From NCBI RefSeq assembly GCF_023370775.1, contig NZ_JAMCCQ010000004.1, positions 62,001-126,000 of the forward strand: a DNA stretch of 64,000 nt, given 5' to 3'. Position numbers and translations under genes: made by a program. This DNA comes from Marivita sp. GX14005 (lineage in GTDB: Bacteria > Pseudomonadota > Alphaproteobacteria > Rhodobacterales > Rhodobacteraceae). This document shows, in pieces, positions 1-7,909 of this stretch (position 1 is the first letter of the stretch; every line of letters begins with the position of its first letter). Under the pieces are notes generated by a model, which was not told the DNA's origin, made no database searches, and was given only the letters and a program-made list of their open reading frames with translations.

Positions 1-41
1 CGCGGATCGAAGATCAGCCAGATCTTGTAAAACTGTGCCAT
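1..41 (-). CDS. pufA: Light-harvesting LH1 alpha chain, 5' end only
   Basis: Only the first 13 codons are in the window; the gene runs off the left edge. The visible N-terminus reads MAQFYKIWLIFDPR, the conserved start of LH1 alpha apoproteins, which bind bacteriochlorophyll around the reaction centre in the membrane. An AGAGGGGA Shine-Dalgarno lies just before the ATG. It follows pufB by 10 bases, the usual puf order. pufL and pufM should lie further left but cannot be seen. Confidence 0.9.
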   Translation of the reverse strand, partial: MAQFYKIWLIFDP

Positions 42-51
42 GTGATCCCCT

Positions 52-207
52 CTACCAGGCAAACCACGGGAGCTTGATGTATGTCAGGATATGAGCGACG
101 ACCGCGATCGCCGTGAAGACCGCGAAGCCGCTCATATACACTGAATGCAGCTCCTGGGCCTGCTCGTCAGTGAGACCTGTGAAGGACAGGTCGGTTTTAT
201 CAGCCAT
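52..207 (-). CDS. pufB: Light-harvesting LH1 beta chain
   Basis: A 51-residue LH1 beta apoprotein, the partner of PufA in the core antenna ring. It shows the beta-family landmarks: an N-terminal MADK start, [18 protein letters not shown] ahead of the membrane span, one transmembrane helix with the bacteriochlorophyll-liganding His in AVVAHIL, and a C-terminal PWF. A longer reading frame continues upstream, but the ATG at 207 has a strong CCGGAGG Shine-Dalgarno and gives the family length. The gene sits between pufQ and pufA in the puf operon. Confidence 0.95.
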   Translation of the reverse strand: MADKTDLSFTGLTDEQAQELHSVYMSGFAVFTAIAVVAHILTYIKLPWFAW

Positions 208-261
208 GATTTTCCTCCGGAAAATTGAACTGATGCCGCAGCGCCCCGCGGCCAGGTACGA

Positions 262-278
262 CAGGGGCTCGCCCCCTG
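262..278 (-). other. Hairpin in the pufQ-pufB intercistronic region
   Basis: The 112 bases between pufQ and pufB hold a perfect 6-bp stem, CAGGGG/CCCCTG (262-267 with 273-278), with a 5-base loop. No T-run follows, so it does not look like an intrinsic terminator. In related purple bacteria the puf mRNA is processed in this area to give more antenna than reaction-centre transcript. A role in processing or stability here is inference. Confidence 0.4.
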
Positions 279-319
279 CCCTTCTCACGCGCCCCGGCCC
301 GGCCGGTTCGCGCGATTCC

Positions 320-550
320 TCAGGCCGAGAAGATCCTCGGCGTGATGATGGCGGCATCGCTCAGCGCCGCGCGCAGCGGCGATCTGCCGGGTCTGCGCCG
401 GTGCCGGATGACATGCGCGCCCCAGCCCGCGGCGGCGAACGGCAGCGCCGTCAGGAAGACAAGCGCGAAATAGACCGAGTATTCCCGCCTGTGATGCGGT
501 TTGTGCCGCACGGGTCCAAGCCCCGTGGCATTGCTCGTGACATCGCTCAT
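320..550 (-). CDS. pufQ: PufQ, bacteriochlorophyll synthesis/assembly cofactor
   Basis: A 76-residue single-span membrane protein. It has the PufQ layout: a charged N-terminus, [16 protein letters not shown] as the start of the membrane helix, a basic HRRR stretch, and the C-terminal ITPRIFSA resembling the ITPEIF ending of Rhodobacter PufQ. PufQ is thought to help bacteriochlorophyll formation or delivery during photosystem assembly. The ATG at 550 overlaps the bchZ stop codon (ATGA) and is preceded by a strong GGAGGTG Shine-Dalgarno, so it is translationally coupled to bchZ. Confidence 0.92.
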   Translation of the reverse strand: MSDVTSNATGLGPVRHKPHHRREYSVYFALVFLTALPFAAAGWGAHVIRHRRRPGRSPLRAALSDAAIITPRIFSA

Positions 551-2007
551 GATACACCTCCTTTGGCAGGTTGCAGACGCTCGACGGTTTCCAGAACGAC
601 GCGTTCGGCCCCGTCGGCAAGGGCGGCTTTCTCGGCTGCGTCGCGCAGCGATTTGGCCGCGGAAATACGGGTCAGGATCGGATGGCTGGCAACGATCTCA
701 TCGAGTCGCGCCTGCGCATCCGCATCCCATGGAAAATCCCGGCGCAGCGCGGTCGGCGTCGCCTCGGCCGCATCCATCTCGCTGCCCAGCGGCAGGATAT
801 GAAACAGCGCATCGAACAGCGCGTTGCAGACTTCCTGCAAAAGATAGGTCGCGCCGGCATAGCCCATGAACGGCGTGCCGGTGGCCCTGCGGATCGCGGC
901 GCCGGGGAAACTGGCGGGAATGAAACAGGGCGCGGGGCCATGACCCGATGCCAGCTCGGCCAGATAGATCTTTTCGTTGATCGACCCCAGCACCACCAGC
1001 GGCCGCTTGGCCTGAAGCTGCGCGCGCACCGCGTCATTGTCGGTCTTGACACCGCGCTTGCGCTCCACCGCAAAAGCGCAGGGAAAGCCCAGATCATCCT
1101 CGAGATATTTGCGAATGCCGCGCGTATAGGTCTCGTTCGCCACCACCGCAAAGGAGGCGGTGGCAAAGAAATCCTGCGTGACCGACCGCCACAGATCCCA
1201 GACCGGCTTGATCGTCGAGTGTTTCTCGCGCTCGATGAACGGCTCGGGATCGAGCCCCAGCAACGCGCCCAGCTTGCGCAGGAACTTCGTCGTGCTGTCG
1301 ATCCCGATGGGCGCCTGCAGATAGGGCTTGCCCAGAACCTCCGCCAGCCCGCGCCCGAATTCGCGGTAAAGGCAGACATTCACATCCGCGTTCACCAGCC
1401 CCCGCATCTCGGCCACATGCGCGCCCAGCGGCATCACCATGTTGACCTCGGCCCCGATCCCTTCGATCAGACGCCGCATCTCGGCCAGATCGGAGGCCAT
1501 ATTGAACGTGCCATACATCGGCCCCAGGATATTGACCCGGGGCGCCGCGCCCTCTTCGCGCTTGGCCTCCTTCGGCATCCGGCCCTTGGTCATGCCGAAC
1601 TCGGTGAAGATCCAGGTCATCGCACGATCCGCCGATTCCCACTGATCCTCATCGATCGTGCGCGGCAGGAAGCGCTGGATGTTGGTGCCCTGCGGCGTGA
1701 CCCCGCCGCCGATCATCTCCGCGATGGAGCCGGTCACGACCACCGCCGGCAGCGCCGGGTCGAGAACGCCCCAGGCGCGCTTCATCGCCTCCTCGGTGCC
1801 CGATCCCATCTCCGCCTCGGCAAGCCCCGTGACAACGATCGGCAATTCATGCGGCGGCAACGCATCGGTGTAATGCAGCACCGAGGTCACCGGCAGGTTC
1901 TCGCAGCCTACCGGCCCGTCGATCACCACCTGCAAGCCCTTGACGGCGCAAAAGGAATAGACAGCGCCCCAATAGCCTCCGGCCCGGTCGTGATCCTGAA
2001 CCAGCAT
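547..2007 (-). CDS. bchZ: Chlorophyllide a reductase subunit Z
   Basis: A 486-residue subunit of chlorophyllide a oxidoreductase (COR), which reduces ring B of chlorophyllide a to make bacteriochlorophyll. It belongs to the nitrogenase MoFe/NifK-like family and pairs with BchY; BchX supplies electrons. The N-terminus carries the conserved [10 protein letters not shown] segment (Cys35), the position of a 4Fe-4S ligand, followed by the [10 protein letters not shown] region typical of BchZ. It is the last bch gene before pufQ, with a 4-base stop/start overlap. It is separated from bchY by an unusually long gap of 142 bases. Confidence 0.95.
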   Translation of the reverse strand: MLVQDHDRAGGYWGAVYSFCAVKGLQVVIDGPVGCENLPVTSVLHYTDALPPHELPIVVTGLAEAEMGSGTEEAMKRAWGVLDPALPAVVVTGSIAEMIGGGVTPQGTNIQRFLPRTIDEDQWESADRAMTWIFTEFGMTKGRMPKEAKREEGAAPRVNILGPMYGTFNMASDLAEMRRLIEGIGAEVNMVMPLGAHVAEMRGLVNADVNVCLYREFGRGLAEVLGKPYLQAPIGIDSTTKFLRKLGALLGLDPEPFIEREKHSTIKPVWDLWRSVTQDFFATASFAVVANETYTRGIRKYLEDDLGFPCAFAVERKRGVKTDNDAVRAQLQAKRPLVVLGSINEKIYLAELASGHGPAPCFIPASFPGAAIRRATGTPFMGYAGATYLLQEVCNALFDALFHILPLGSEMDAAEATPTALRRDFPWDADAQARLDEIVASHPILTRISAAKSLRDAAEKAALADGAERVVLETVERLQPAKGGVS

Positions 2008-2047
2008 CAGCCCCGCCCCCTGCTTTCTTCTTGCTCAAAATATCCCG

Positions 2048-2104
2048 GGGGGCCGTTCATTTGGCGCCATTGGTTCAAGCCCAATGGACGGCGGGCTGGC
2101 CCCC
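2048..2104. other. Nested inverted repeats between bchY and bchZ
   Basis: The 142-base gap between bchY and bchZ contains two nested perfect inverted repeats. The outer arms are GGGGGCC/GGCCCCC (2048-2054 with 2098-2104). The inner arms are CCATTGG/CCAATGG (2067-2073 with 2081-2087) around a 7-base loop. Just to the left lies a TTTCTTCTTGCTCAAAATAT stretch, a style of AT-rich intergenic sequence I associate with Rhodobacteraceae genomes. No T-run follows the stem on the transcribed strand, so this is more likely an mRNA processing or stability element than a terminator. Confidence 0.5.
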
Positions 2105-2149
2105 ATATCGACGGCAGATGCCGGGAACGCGTGAAAATCGTAGCGCTGC

Positions 2150-3754
2150 TCATATCATCTGCTCCGCCTGGGCTGCCCGGGCCGCCTTGGCCAGCTTCTT
2201 CGCATTCAGCGCGCGGAACTGCGGCTGCACATTCGGCGCGGCTTCCCAGATGCCGGCGGTATCGCCTCCGCCCACGCCATCGAAAAACTCCCGCATCTCC
2301 GCCATCCGCGCGCGATTGCCGATGGCCGCATTGATTACCTCGGCCAGCGATCCGGCCCCGGCCGCGCCCATCAGCGGGCGGGCAGAAATCAGGTTGGTGA
2401 AATAAAGCGCGGGAATGCCAAGCTCCTTGGCCTTCTGCACCACGGGCGTTGTGCCGATGGCAAGATCGGGACGCACGGCCTCCATCGCGGCGCAATCTTC
2501 CTCGAGCGAGGCGCGGTATTTCACCGTCACGCCGCGCGAGCGCAGCCAGTCCGCATCGGCCGCCGACCAGGGCGTTTTCGGGCAGGCGGTGCCGACATAG
2601 GGCACATCCGCGCCGCTCTCGATCAAGAGCCGCGCGACCAGCAGTTCGGAGCCTTCATAACCCGACAGCGTGATTGTTCCGGTGATCGGCGCACCGGCCA
2701 GCGCATCGCGGATGCCCGGCAAAACCGCGTTCTGCGCCACCGCGACTTTCTCGGCAGGCAAACCGAATGCCTCCCCGACGCAGGCCAGCCACTCCGCCGT
2801 GCCGTCATGGCCCACCGGGGCCGAGCCGATCACAGGCCGGCCGGCGGCCTGAAATTCGCGGATACTGGCGGTGTAGAACGGATGAATCGCCGCCACCGCG
2901 CCGCAATCGAGCGCGGCGTAAAGTTCGCGCCATTCGCGGCAGGGCACCACCGGCCCGGCGGCGAGGCCCATCGGCGCCAGCATCGCGCCGATCATCATCG
3001 GATCGGCGGGGAACATCTCTCCCAGCAGGGTCACTGTCGGGCGGTCCGACTTGCCGGAGGCGGGGCGTTGCACCGGCCCGGCTTCGGCTTCGCTGCGCGC
3101 GTAGTTCAGCATCGCGCCCGCCAGAACATCCTTCGCCTCTGCATGGGTCGGCACTCCGAAGCCCGGCACGTCGATGCCGATGATCCGCACGCCGTCTATT
3201 TCCGGCGGCAAAAGCCGCAGCGGCACGCCGGACGCCGTCGGCACGCACAGATTCGTCACCACGATCGCATCGAGCTGCGCCGGATCGGCCATATCATGCG
3301 CCGCCGCGCGGATATCCTCGAAGAGCTTGCCGGTGACGAGCGTTTCAGAATCGAAAGGCACATACCCCACCGACCGCCGCGCGCCGTAGAAATGCGACAC
3401 GAAAGACAACCCGTAAACACAGCAGGCCGAGCCCGACAGCAGGGTCGCCACCCGCTTCATGCGCAGCCCGACGCGCAGGCTGCCGAAGGCGGGACACATG
3501 GATTGCGGCTTGTCATGCGGGCCGGCCGGGTAATCGGCAGCGTATTGGTCGAGGATTTCCAAGGCCCCGGCGCGCCGTGCCGCTGCCTGCATCGTCTCCG
3601 CACCCGCCGAACAGCCGCCCGCAAGCGCGGTTGCCTTGACATCGGGCGCGTCCGCTTCGGTCACGATCACCGCGCCGGACGCGTCATAGCCGACCTCGTA
3701 GCCCTGTTTGCCATCCGCCCCGGAGGCGAGGTTATGCCGCTCAAGCGTCGTCAT
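2150..3754 (-). CDS. bchY: Chlorophyllide a reductase subunit Y
   Basis: A 534-residue NifD-like subunit of COR and partner of BchZ in ring-B reduction. It has the BchY landmarks SMCPAFGSLRVGLRMKRVA and GSACCVYGLSFVSHFYGARR in the first third; these contain the cysteines expected to hold the shared iron-sulfur cluster. The ATG at 3754 lies inside the last codons of bchX (14-base overlap), which fits translational coupling. The open frame extends upstream of this ATG but only as a shadow of bchX. Confidence 0.94.
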   Translation of the reverse strand: MTTLERHNLASGADGKQGYEVGYDASGAVIVTEADAPDVKATALAGGCSAGAETMQAAARRAGALEILDQYAADYPAGPHDKPQSMCPAFGSLRVGLRMKRVATLLSGSACCVYGLSFVSHFYGARRSVGYVPFDSETLVTGKLFEDIRAAAHDMADPAQLDAIVVTNLCVPTASGVPLRLLPPEIDGVRIIGIDVPGFGVPTHAEAKDVLAGAMLNYARSEAEAGPVQRPASGKSDRPTVTLLGEMFPADPMMIGAMLAPMGLAAGPVVPCREWRELYAALDCGAVAAIHPFYTASIREFQAAGRPVIGSAPVGHDGTAEWLACVGEAFGLPAEKVAVAQNAVLPGIRDALAGAPITGTITLSGYEGSELLVARLLIESGADVPYVGTACPKTPWSAADADWLRSRGVTVKYRASLEEDCAAMEAVRPDLAIGTTPVVQKAKELGIPALYFTNLISARPLMGAAGAGSLAEVINAAIGNRARMAEMREFFDGVGGGDTAGIWEAAPNVQPQFRALNAKKLAKAARAAQAEQMI

Positions 3755-4745
3755 AGATGACCTCAAGGCTCTCGCGCAGAACCGCGTTCTTGCCGCGCAT
3801 GTCGGCATCGGTGGCGGGCACCAGCTGGTAATCGCCGCCCGTATCCTTGCTGTCGAACAGCGCCAGCAGCCCGTCCTGATCGAGCGGCACTGGACGTGTC
3901 GGCGGCGCGCCGGCGACGGCATCGCCGAGCCCCGCGAACAGATCGCCCCATTGCGATTTCGCCGTGCCGACGATCTGGTAATTCGCCGATTTCTTGCGCA
4001 GGTCGTCGTCCTGCGGGATGGCGGCCAGCACGGGAATGTTCACCGCTTCAGCAAAGGCAGCCGCCTCTCCGGTGCCGTCATCCTTGTTGATGACCAGCCC
4101 GGCCACACCGACATTACCGCCCAGCTTGCGGAAGTAATCGACCGCCGAGCAGACATTGTTGGCCACATAAAGCGATTGCAGATCGTTCGACGCGACCAGG
4201 ATCACCTTCTGCGCCATGTCCCGCGCGATGGGCAAGCCGAAGCCGCCGCAGACCACGTCGCCCAGGAAATCGAGCAGGACGTAATCGAAATCCCAATCGA
4301 GAAAGCCGAGCTTTTCCAGCAGTTCGAAGCCGTGGATGATCCCGCGTCCGCCGCAGCCGCGCCCGACTTCGGGACCGCCCAGCTCCATCGCGAAAACGCC
4401 GCCGTGCTTGAAGCAGACATCGCCGATGGCCACTTCCTCGCCGGAGTCCTTCTTGCGGGCGGAGGTGTCGATGATCGTCGGGCATGCCTTGCCGCCGAAG
4501 AGCAGCGAAGTGGTGTCGGATTTCGGATCGCATCCGATCAGCAGCACGCGCTTGCCCTGTTCGGCCATCATGTGGCTGAGATTGGCCAGCGTAAAGCTCT
4601 TGCCGATACCGCCCTTGCCGTAGATCGCGATGATCTGCGTCTTGCTCGTGGGCGCGTCCTGCGGCACGTCGAGGCTTGGATCTACCGCCGCCTCGTCGCG
4701 CAGCCGCTGGTCGAACTCCCTAAGGTTTGGCATGTCGTCCTTCAC
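3741..4745 (-). CDS. bchX: Chlorophyllide a reductase iron protein subunit X
   Basis: A 334-residue NifH/BchL-like ATPase that passes electrons to BchYZ. From the chosen start, the P-loop GKGGIGKS is at about residues 43-50 and the bridging 4Fe-4S cysteines are C131 (GRGCGGRG) and C166 (GDVVCGGFG). The protein ends in SLEVIYDDA like other BchX. I chose the GTG at 4745 because it overlaps the bchC stop as GTGA and gives the length of Rhodobacter BchX. An in-frame ATG further upstream would add 12 residues read from bchC, and an internal ATG lies 4 codons in. Confidence 0.94.
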   Translation of the reverse strand: MKDDMPNLREFDQRLRDEAAVDPSLDVPQDAPTSKTQIIAIYGKGGIGKSFTLANLSHMMAEQGKRVLLIGCDPKSDTTSLLFGGKACPTIIDTSARKKDSGEEVAIGDVCFKHGGVFAMELGGPEVGRGCGGRGIIHGFELLEKLGFLDWDFDYVLLDFLGDVVCGGFGLPIARDMAQKVILVASNDLQSLYVANNVCSAVDYFRKLGGNVGVAGLVINKDDGTGEAAAFAEAVNIPVLAAIPQDDDLRKKSANYQIVGTAKSQWGDLFAGLGDAVAGAPPTRPVPLDQDGLLALFDSKDTGGDYQLVPATDADMRGKNAVLRESLEVIYDDA

Positions 4746-5689
4746 GCGGCATCCTTCCAGTTGAGTATCATCTTGAGGCACTCCGGGTCGGTGAATGCCG
4801 TCTCGTAGGCGTTAGGCGCATCGGCGCTTGCGGCTTGGTGCGTGATGAGGCCGGCCAGCGACAGCGCGCCGCTTTCGACGAGCGCGCGCGTGGCCGCCAG
4901 ATCGCCTTGCGTCCATTCGGCGGCGATGCGCAGCCGCGCTTCCTTCATGAAGGCGGGCGGAAAGGCAAAGCCGAGCGGCGCGGTATAGAACCCCGCCAAG
5001 ACAATCTCGCCGCCGCGCGCGATGCGCCCGATCAGCGTATCGAGCAGGTCCGCCGCGCCGGAGGCGTCATAGACCGACATGTAATCGCGGCGCGGATCGG
5101 CGTCGGGGTGCAGCACCTCGTAGCCTTCACTGCCCGATTCGCGGGAGGTATCCGTTTCCCAGACCATCGGCGCGGGCGCTCCGGCGGCCAGCGTCAGCCG
5201 TGCGAGGAGTCGGCCGAGAACGCCATGCCCGACGATCAGATCCGGCACCGCCTTGCCCGGCCCTGCCATCGCATGCCGCGCCGTTGCGGCAAGCGCCAGC
5301 AACGCGCCCTGCGGCCCGAGCGCAGAATCGATCCGCGTCACGCGCGCCGCATCGGTAACCAGACGCCGCGCGGCGCCACCGAACAGGCCGAATGCGCCTT
5401 CGAACCCGCTCGATCCGGGCACGAACACCGTCTCGCCGACGCGGTAGCCGCATTCGGGGCCAGCCTCGACCACCTCGCCGGCGGCCTCATAGCCGGGCAC
5501 CAGCGGATAGCCCATGCCGGGGAAGGGTGGCATGTCTCCGCTCCAGAACAATTTTTCGGTGCCTGTGGAAATGCCCGAATAGGCCACGTCGACGACGATA
5601 TCGCCCGCTCCGGGTGCTGTGAGGCCCAGTGCCTGCACGTCCAGCACCTTGGGAGCCTTCAGGATGACTGCTTCGGTATGCACAACCAC
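4742..5689 (-). CDS. bchC: Bacteriochlorophyllide a dehydrogenase BchC
   Basis: A 315-residue oxidoreductase of the medium-chain dehydrogenase superfamily. It oxidises the 3-hydroxyethyl group of the bacteriochlorophyllide intermediate to the acetyl group of bacteriochlorophyll a. Visible features are the N-terminal GroES-like part ([29 protein letters not shown]) and the nucleotide-binding region around [14 protein letters not shown]. It is the first bch gene after crtF, downstream of a strong PpsR/CrtJ-controlled promoter, and is coupled to bchX by a 4-base overlap. Confidence 0.94.
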   Translation of the reverse strand: MVVHTEAVILKAPKVLDVQALGLTAPGAGDIVVDVAYSGISTGTEKLFWSGDMPPFPGMGYPLVPGYEAAGEVVEAGPECGYRVGETVFVPGSSGFEGAFGLFGGAARRLVTDAARVTRIDSALGPQGALLALAATARHAMAGPGKAVPDLIVGHGVLGRLLARLTLAAGAPAPMVWETDTSRESGSEGYEVLHPDADPRRDYMSVYDASGAADLLDTLIGRIARGGEIVLAGFYTAPLGFAFPPAFMKEARLRIAAEWTQGDLAATRALVESGALSLAGLITHQAASADAPNAYETAFTDPECLKMILNWKDAA

Positions 5690-5735
5690 CTCCCTCGTCG
5701 CGGCATGTCGGACACGGAATCAAATCCCGGTTGTG

Positions 5736-5779
5736 TGTAAGTTTACTCTTACACAATAATCTGTCAATTTATTCTGACA
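5736..5779 (-). promoter_or_regulatory. bchC promoter with tandem PpsR/CrtJ sites
   Basis: Two perfect TGT-N12-ACA palindromes lie at 5736-5753 and 5762-5779, exactly 8 bases apart, the spacing known for cooperative CrtJ/PpsR binding. On the minus strand a TTGACA -35 box (5762-5767) lies inside the second site, and a TAAACT -10-like box (5740-5745, 16-base spacer) lies inside the first, so a bound repressor would cover the promoter. The second palindrome also contains the crtF stop codon, so the bchC promoter is embedded in the end of crtF. This fits read-through superoperon transcription plus an internal promoter. Confidence 0.85.
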
Positions 5780-6914
5780 GTTTTTCAGCGATCACGACGC
5801 TGGTGACGAAGGGGCGCGGCATTTTGGGTGTATCGACCCTGTCAAATCCCGCCGCTTTGCAAAGCGCGGCAATCTCGGAGGCCGAGCGCGCCTTGCCGGT
5901 GCGCATCGCCAAAGTGTAAAGCGCGAAATACACATCGCCCGGAACGGTCGGCACCGCGCCGCCGGTCATCGGCTCCGACAGGATCAACCGCCCGGCATCC
6001 GGAAGGATCGCATGCACGCGCTGCAAGATCGCCGCGACGGTGCTGTCTTCATGGTCATAGGCCACGCGCACGAGGCTGATCGTATCAGCGCCCGACGGCA
6101 GCGGATCGGTGTGGAACGATCCGGCAGCGATCCCGATCCGCCCGGCCAGCCCGGCCTCTTCGATGCGCGTCCGCGCGCCCTCCGCCACCTGCGGCAGATC
6201 GAACAGGATACCGCGCAGACGCGGCGCGGCGCGGCAGGCGGCGCAAAGAAACGTGCCCGTGCCGCCACCGATATCGAGCAGCACGCGCGCGTGGCGCAGA
6301 TCGACCGCCGCCAGCGTATCCTCGGCGACCAGCCGCTGGCTCTGCGCCATCAGTTCCGAATAGCGGGCGGCAAGCGCCGCATCGCCAGCCTCCGCCGCGC
6401 CGAACACATAGGGCCAGAACCGCGCGAGTTCGGTCTTCGCCTCGCCGCGAAACACCGCCACCGGATCGGCCAGATCGCGGTAAAGCACCTTGTGATGCAG
6501 GATCATCTCCCGAAGCCCCGGCACGCCGGCCATCGCCGCACCGCGCCGCGTCAGCGCCACGCGATCGCCGCGCCGGAGCTTCAGAAGCCCCGTTGCGACA
6601 TTCGCGCGCAAGAGAACCCGCAGGCCCGCCTCGGGCATGTCGCACCGCGCGGCAAGCTGCTCGACCGTCAGCGCGCCATCCATCAGGCGCTCGGGAATGC
6701 GCAGGTCTACCAGCGCCATCAGCGCCTGCGACGCGCAGAATCCCGCCACGATGTCGAAGATCGCCTCCCCGTCCCGCCGGGCGAGGCGGCGCAAAACCGG
6801 CGTGCGCGCGGCAAGGGACTGAACGCGCGGATCGGCCAGCAGCCGGTTGATCCGTCCGGCTGGTCCGAACCCGACAAGGCGCCGCGCACGGCCGGGTGCC
6901 GGCGCGTCGCTCAT
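5769..6914 (-). CDS. crtF: Demethylspheroidene O-methyltransferase
   Basis: A 381-residue SAM-dependent O-methyltransferase that methylates the C-1 hydroxyl of demethylspheroidene in the spheroidene pathway. It has an N-terminal dimerisation/winged-helix part (GLRVLLRANVATGLLKL) and the SAM-binding motif LLDIGGGTGTFL near residue 215. A downstream LSEPMTGG segment is typical of plant-type small-molecule methyltransferases. It starts 2 bases after the crtE stop and reads towards bchC. Its last codons overlap the PpsR/CrtJ sites of bchC. Confidence 0.93.
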   Translation of the reverse strand: MSDAPAPGRARRLVGFGPAGRINRLLADPRVQSLAARTPVLRRLARRDGEAIFDIVAGFCASQALMALVDLRIPERLMDGALTVEQLAARCDMPEAGLRVLLRANVATGLLKLRRGDRVALTRRGAAMAGVPGLREMILHHKVLYRDLADPVAVFRGEAKTELARFWPYVFGAAEAGDAALAARYSELMAQSQRLVAEDTLAAVDLRHARVLLDIGGGTGTFLCAACRAAPRLRGILFDLPQVAEGARTRIEEAGLAGRIGIAAGSFHTDPLPSGADTISLVRVAYDHEDSTVAAILQRVHAILPDAGRLILSEPMTGGAVPTVPGDVYFALYTLAMRTGKARSASEIAALCKAAGFDRVDTPKMPRPFVTSVVIAEKLSE

Positions 6915-6916
6915 GG

Positions 6917-7795
6917 TTATTCGCCCGGAACGCTGTGCCCGGCGGCGGGCACGGGCGAGAGCCGTTCGGCGTAGTGCTGCACCATCCGCGCGAGAGCGGC
7001 CTCTCCGGGGCAGGAGGGGATCGAGGCGATTGCCCCGGCGAGGCTGTCCTTCAGACGCTCGGTCGCGCCACGCACACCGAATTGCGCGACCGCGTTGGGC
7101 CGCCCGTTCAGATCGTCCTGCCCGGCGGGCTTGCCCAGTTCCTCAACGCTCAGCAGCGTGTCGCGCAGATCGTCGGCGATCTGGAAGGCCGCGCCGATCC
7201 GCGCGCCCAGCTCTTCCCAGGGGGCGGGATCCTGACCGCCGGCAATGGCGCCCATCTGCGTCGCCGCGATGAAAAGCGCCGCCGTCTTGGCGTTGTGATA
7301 GGCCGCGAGATCGATCTCGCCCTCGCTTTCCCACCCCTGCCCCGCGCAAATGCCGCCGGGCATCCCGGTGCGGCGCGCAAGGCTGAGGACAAGGCGCGAG
7401 GACAGCGCGGGATCGAGAGCGCCGATCCGCGCCAGTTCCTCGAAGGCGAGGATGATCAGGCTATCACCGGCCAGCACCGCGAGAGGCTGCGAATAGGCGC
7501 GATGCACCGAAGGCTTGCCGCGCCTCGTGTCGGCATCGTCGAAACAGGGCAGGTCGTCATGCACGAGCGAGGCGCAATGGATCAGCTCCAGCGCGGCGGC
7601 GGCGGCATCCTCGATCTCCGCCCGCCCGCCGGCGCAGGCGGTCGCAACGCCGAGCAGGATCGTGGGCCGAATCCGGGCGCCGCCCGGCATCACCGCATAG
7701 TCGATGGCCGCGCCCAGACGCTGCGGCGCGGCCGGATCGCGGCATCGCGCAACGGCACGCGCCACGGCGCTTTCGATCCGTTCGGAAAAATCCAT
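6917..7795 (-). CDS. crtE: Geranylgeranyl diphosphate synthase
   Basis: A 292-residue trans-prenyltransferase making GGPP for carotenoids and for the bacteriochlorophyll tail. The first aspartate-rich motif is DDLPCFDD at about residues 80-87 and the second is ADDLRD further on. The ATG at 7795 has an AGGAGGAG Shine-Dalgarno and gives the family length. A much longer open frame upstream runs through the antisense of crtD and is not coding. It is the first gene of the crtEF-bchCXYZ-puf superoperon and is divergent from crtD. Confidence 0.93.
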   Translation of the reverse strand: MDFSERIESAVARAVARCRDPAAPQRLGAAIDYAVMPGGARIRPTILLGVATACAGGRAEIEDAAAAALELIHCASLVHDDLPCFDDADTRRGKPSVHRAYSQPLAVLAGDSLIILAFEELARIGALDPALSSRLVLSLARRTGMPGGICAGQGWESEGEIDLAAYHNAKTAALFIAATQMGAIAGGQDPAPWEELGARIGAAFQIADDLRDTLLSVEELGKPAGQDDLNGRPNAVAQFGVRGATERLKDSLAGAIASIPSCPGEAALARMVQHYAERLSPVPAAGHSVPGE

Positions 7796-7818
7796 ATCGC
7801 TCCTCCTCGTCGGGGAAA

Positions 7819-7860
7819 TGTCAGACAAAGCAAACATCCATGTGTAAACTACACTGGACA
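7819..7860. promoter_or_regulatory. Divergent crtE/crtD control region with two PpsR/CrtJ palindromes
   Basis: Two TGT-N12-ACA palindromes, 7819-7836 and 7843-7860, lie 6 bases apart in the 114 bases between the crtE and crtD starts. The right-hand site ends in the -35 box of the crtD promoter. Binding of PpsR/CrtJ here would repress both directions in the presence of oxygen. The motif match is direct; the regulator itself is not encoded in this window. Confidence 0.8.
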
Positions 7861-7883
7861 GTTTGTCCCTGGCTGTCAATAAT
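7855..7883 (+). promoter_or_regulatory. Predicted sigma-70 promoter of crtD
   Basis: TGGACA (7855-7860) and AATAAT (7878-7883) are separated by exactly 17 bases and each differs from the sigma-70 consensus at one position. The -35 box overlaps the end of a PpsR/CrtJ palindrome, so repression by steric block is expected. The crtD ATG lies 27 bases downstream of the -10 box. Confidence 0.65.
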
Positions 7884-7909
7884 CCAGAGTCGAAAGGCGG
7901 GCCGAACGC

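Noticed and set aside
52-357. 101-residue reading frame covering pufB with a long N-terminal extension
   Set aside because: The extension is basic, unlike LH1 beta, and the ATG at 207 has a strong Shine-Dalgarno and the family start sequence.
2060-2100. tRNA-like T-arm sequence (GGTTCAAGCCC) in the bchY-bchZ gap
   Set aside because: No acceptor stem, D-arm or anticodon arm can be built around it; the sequence is explained by the CCATTGG/CCAATGG hairpin.
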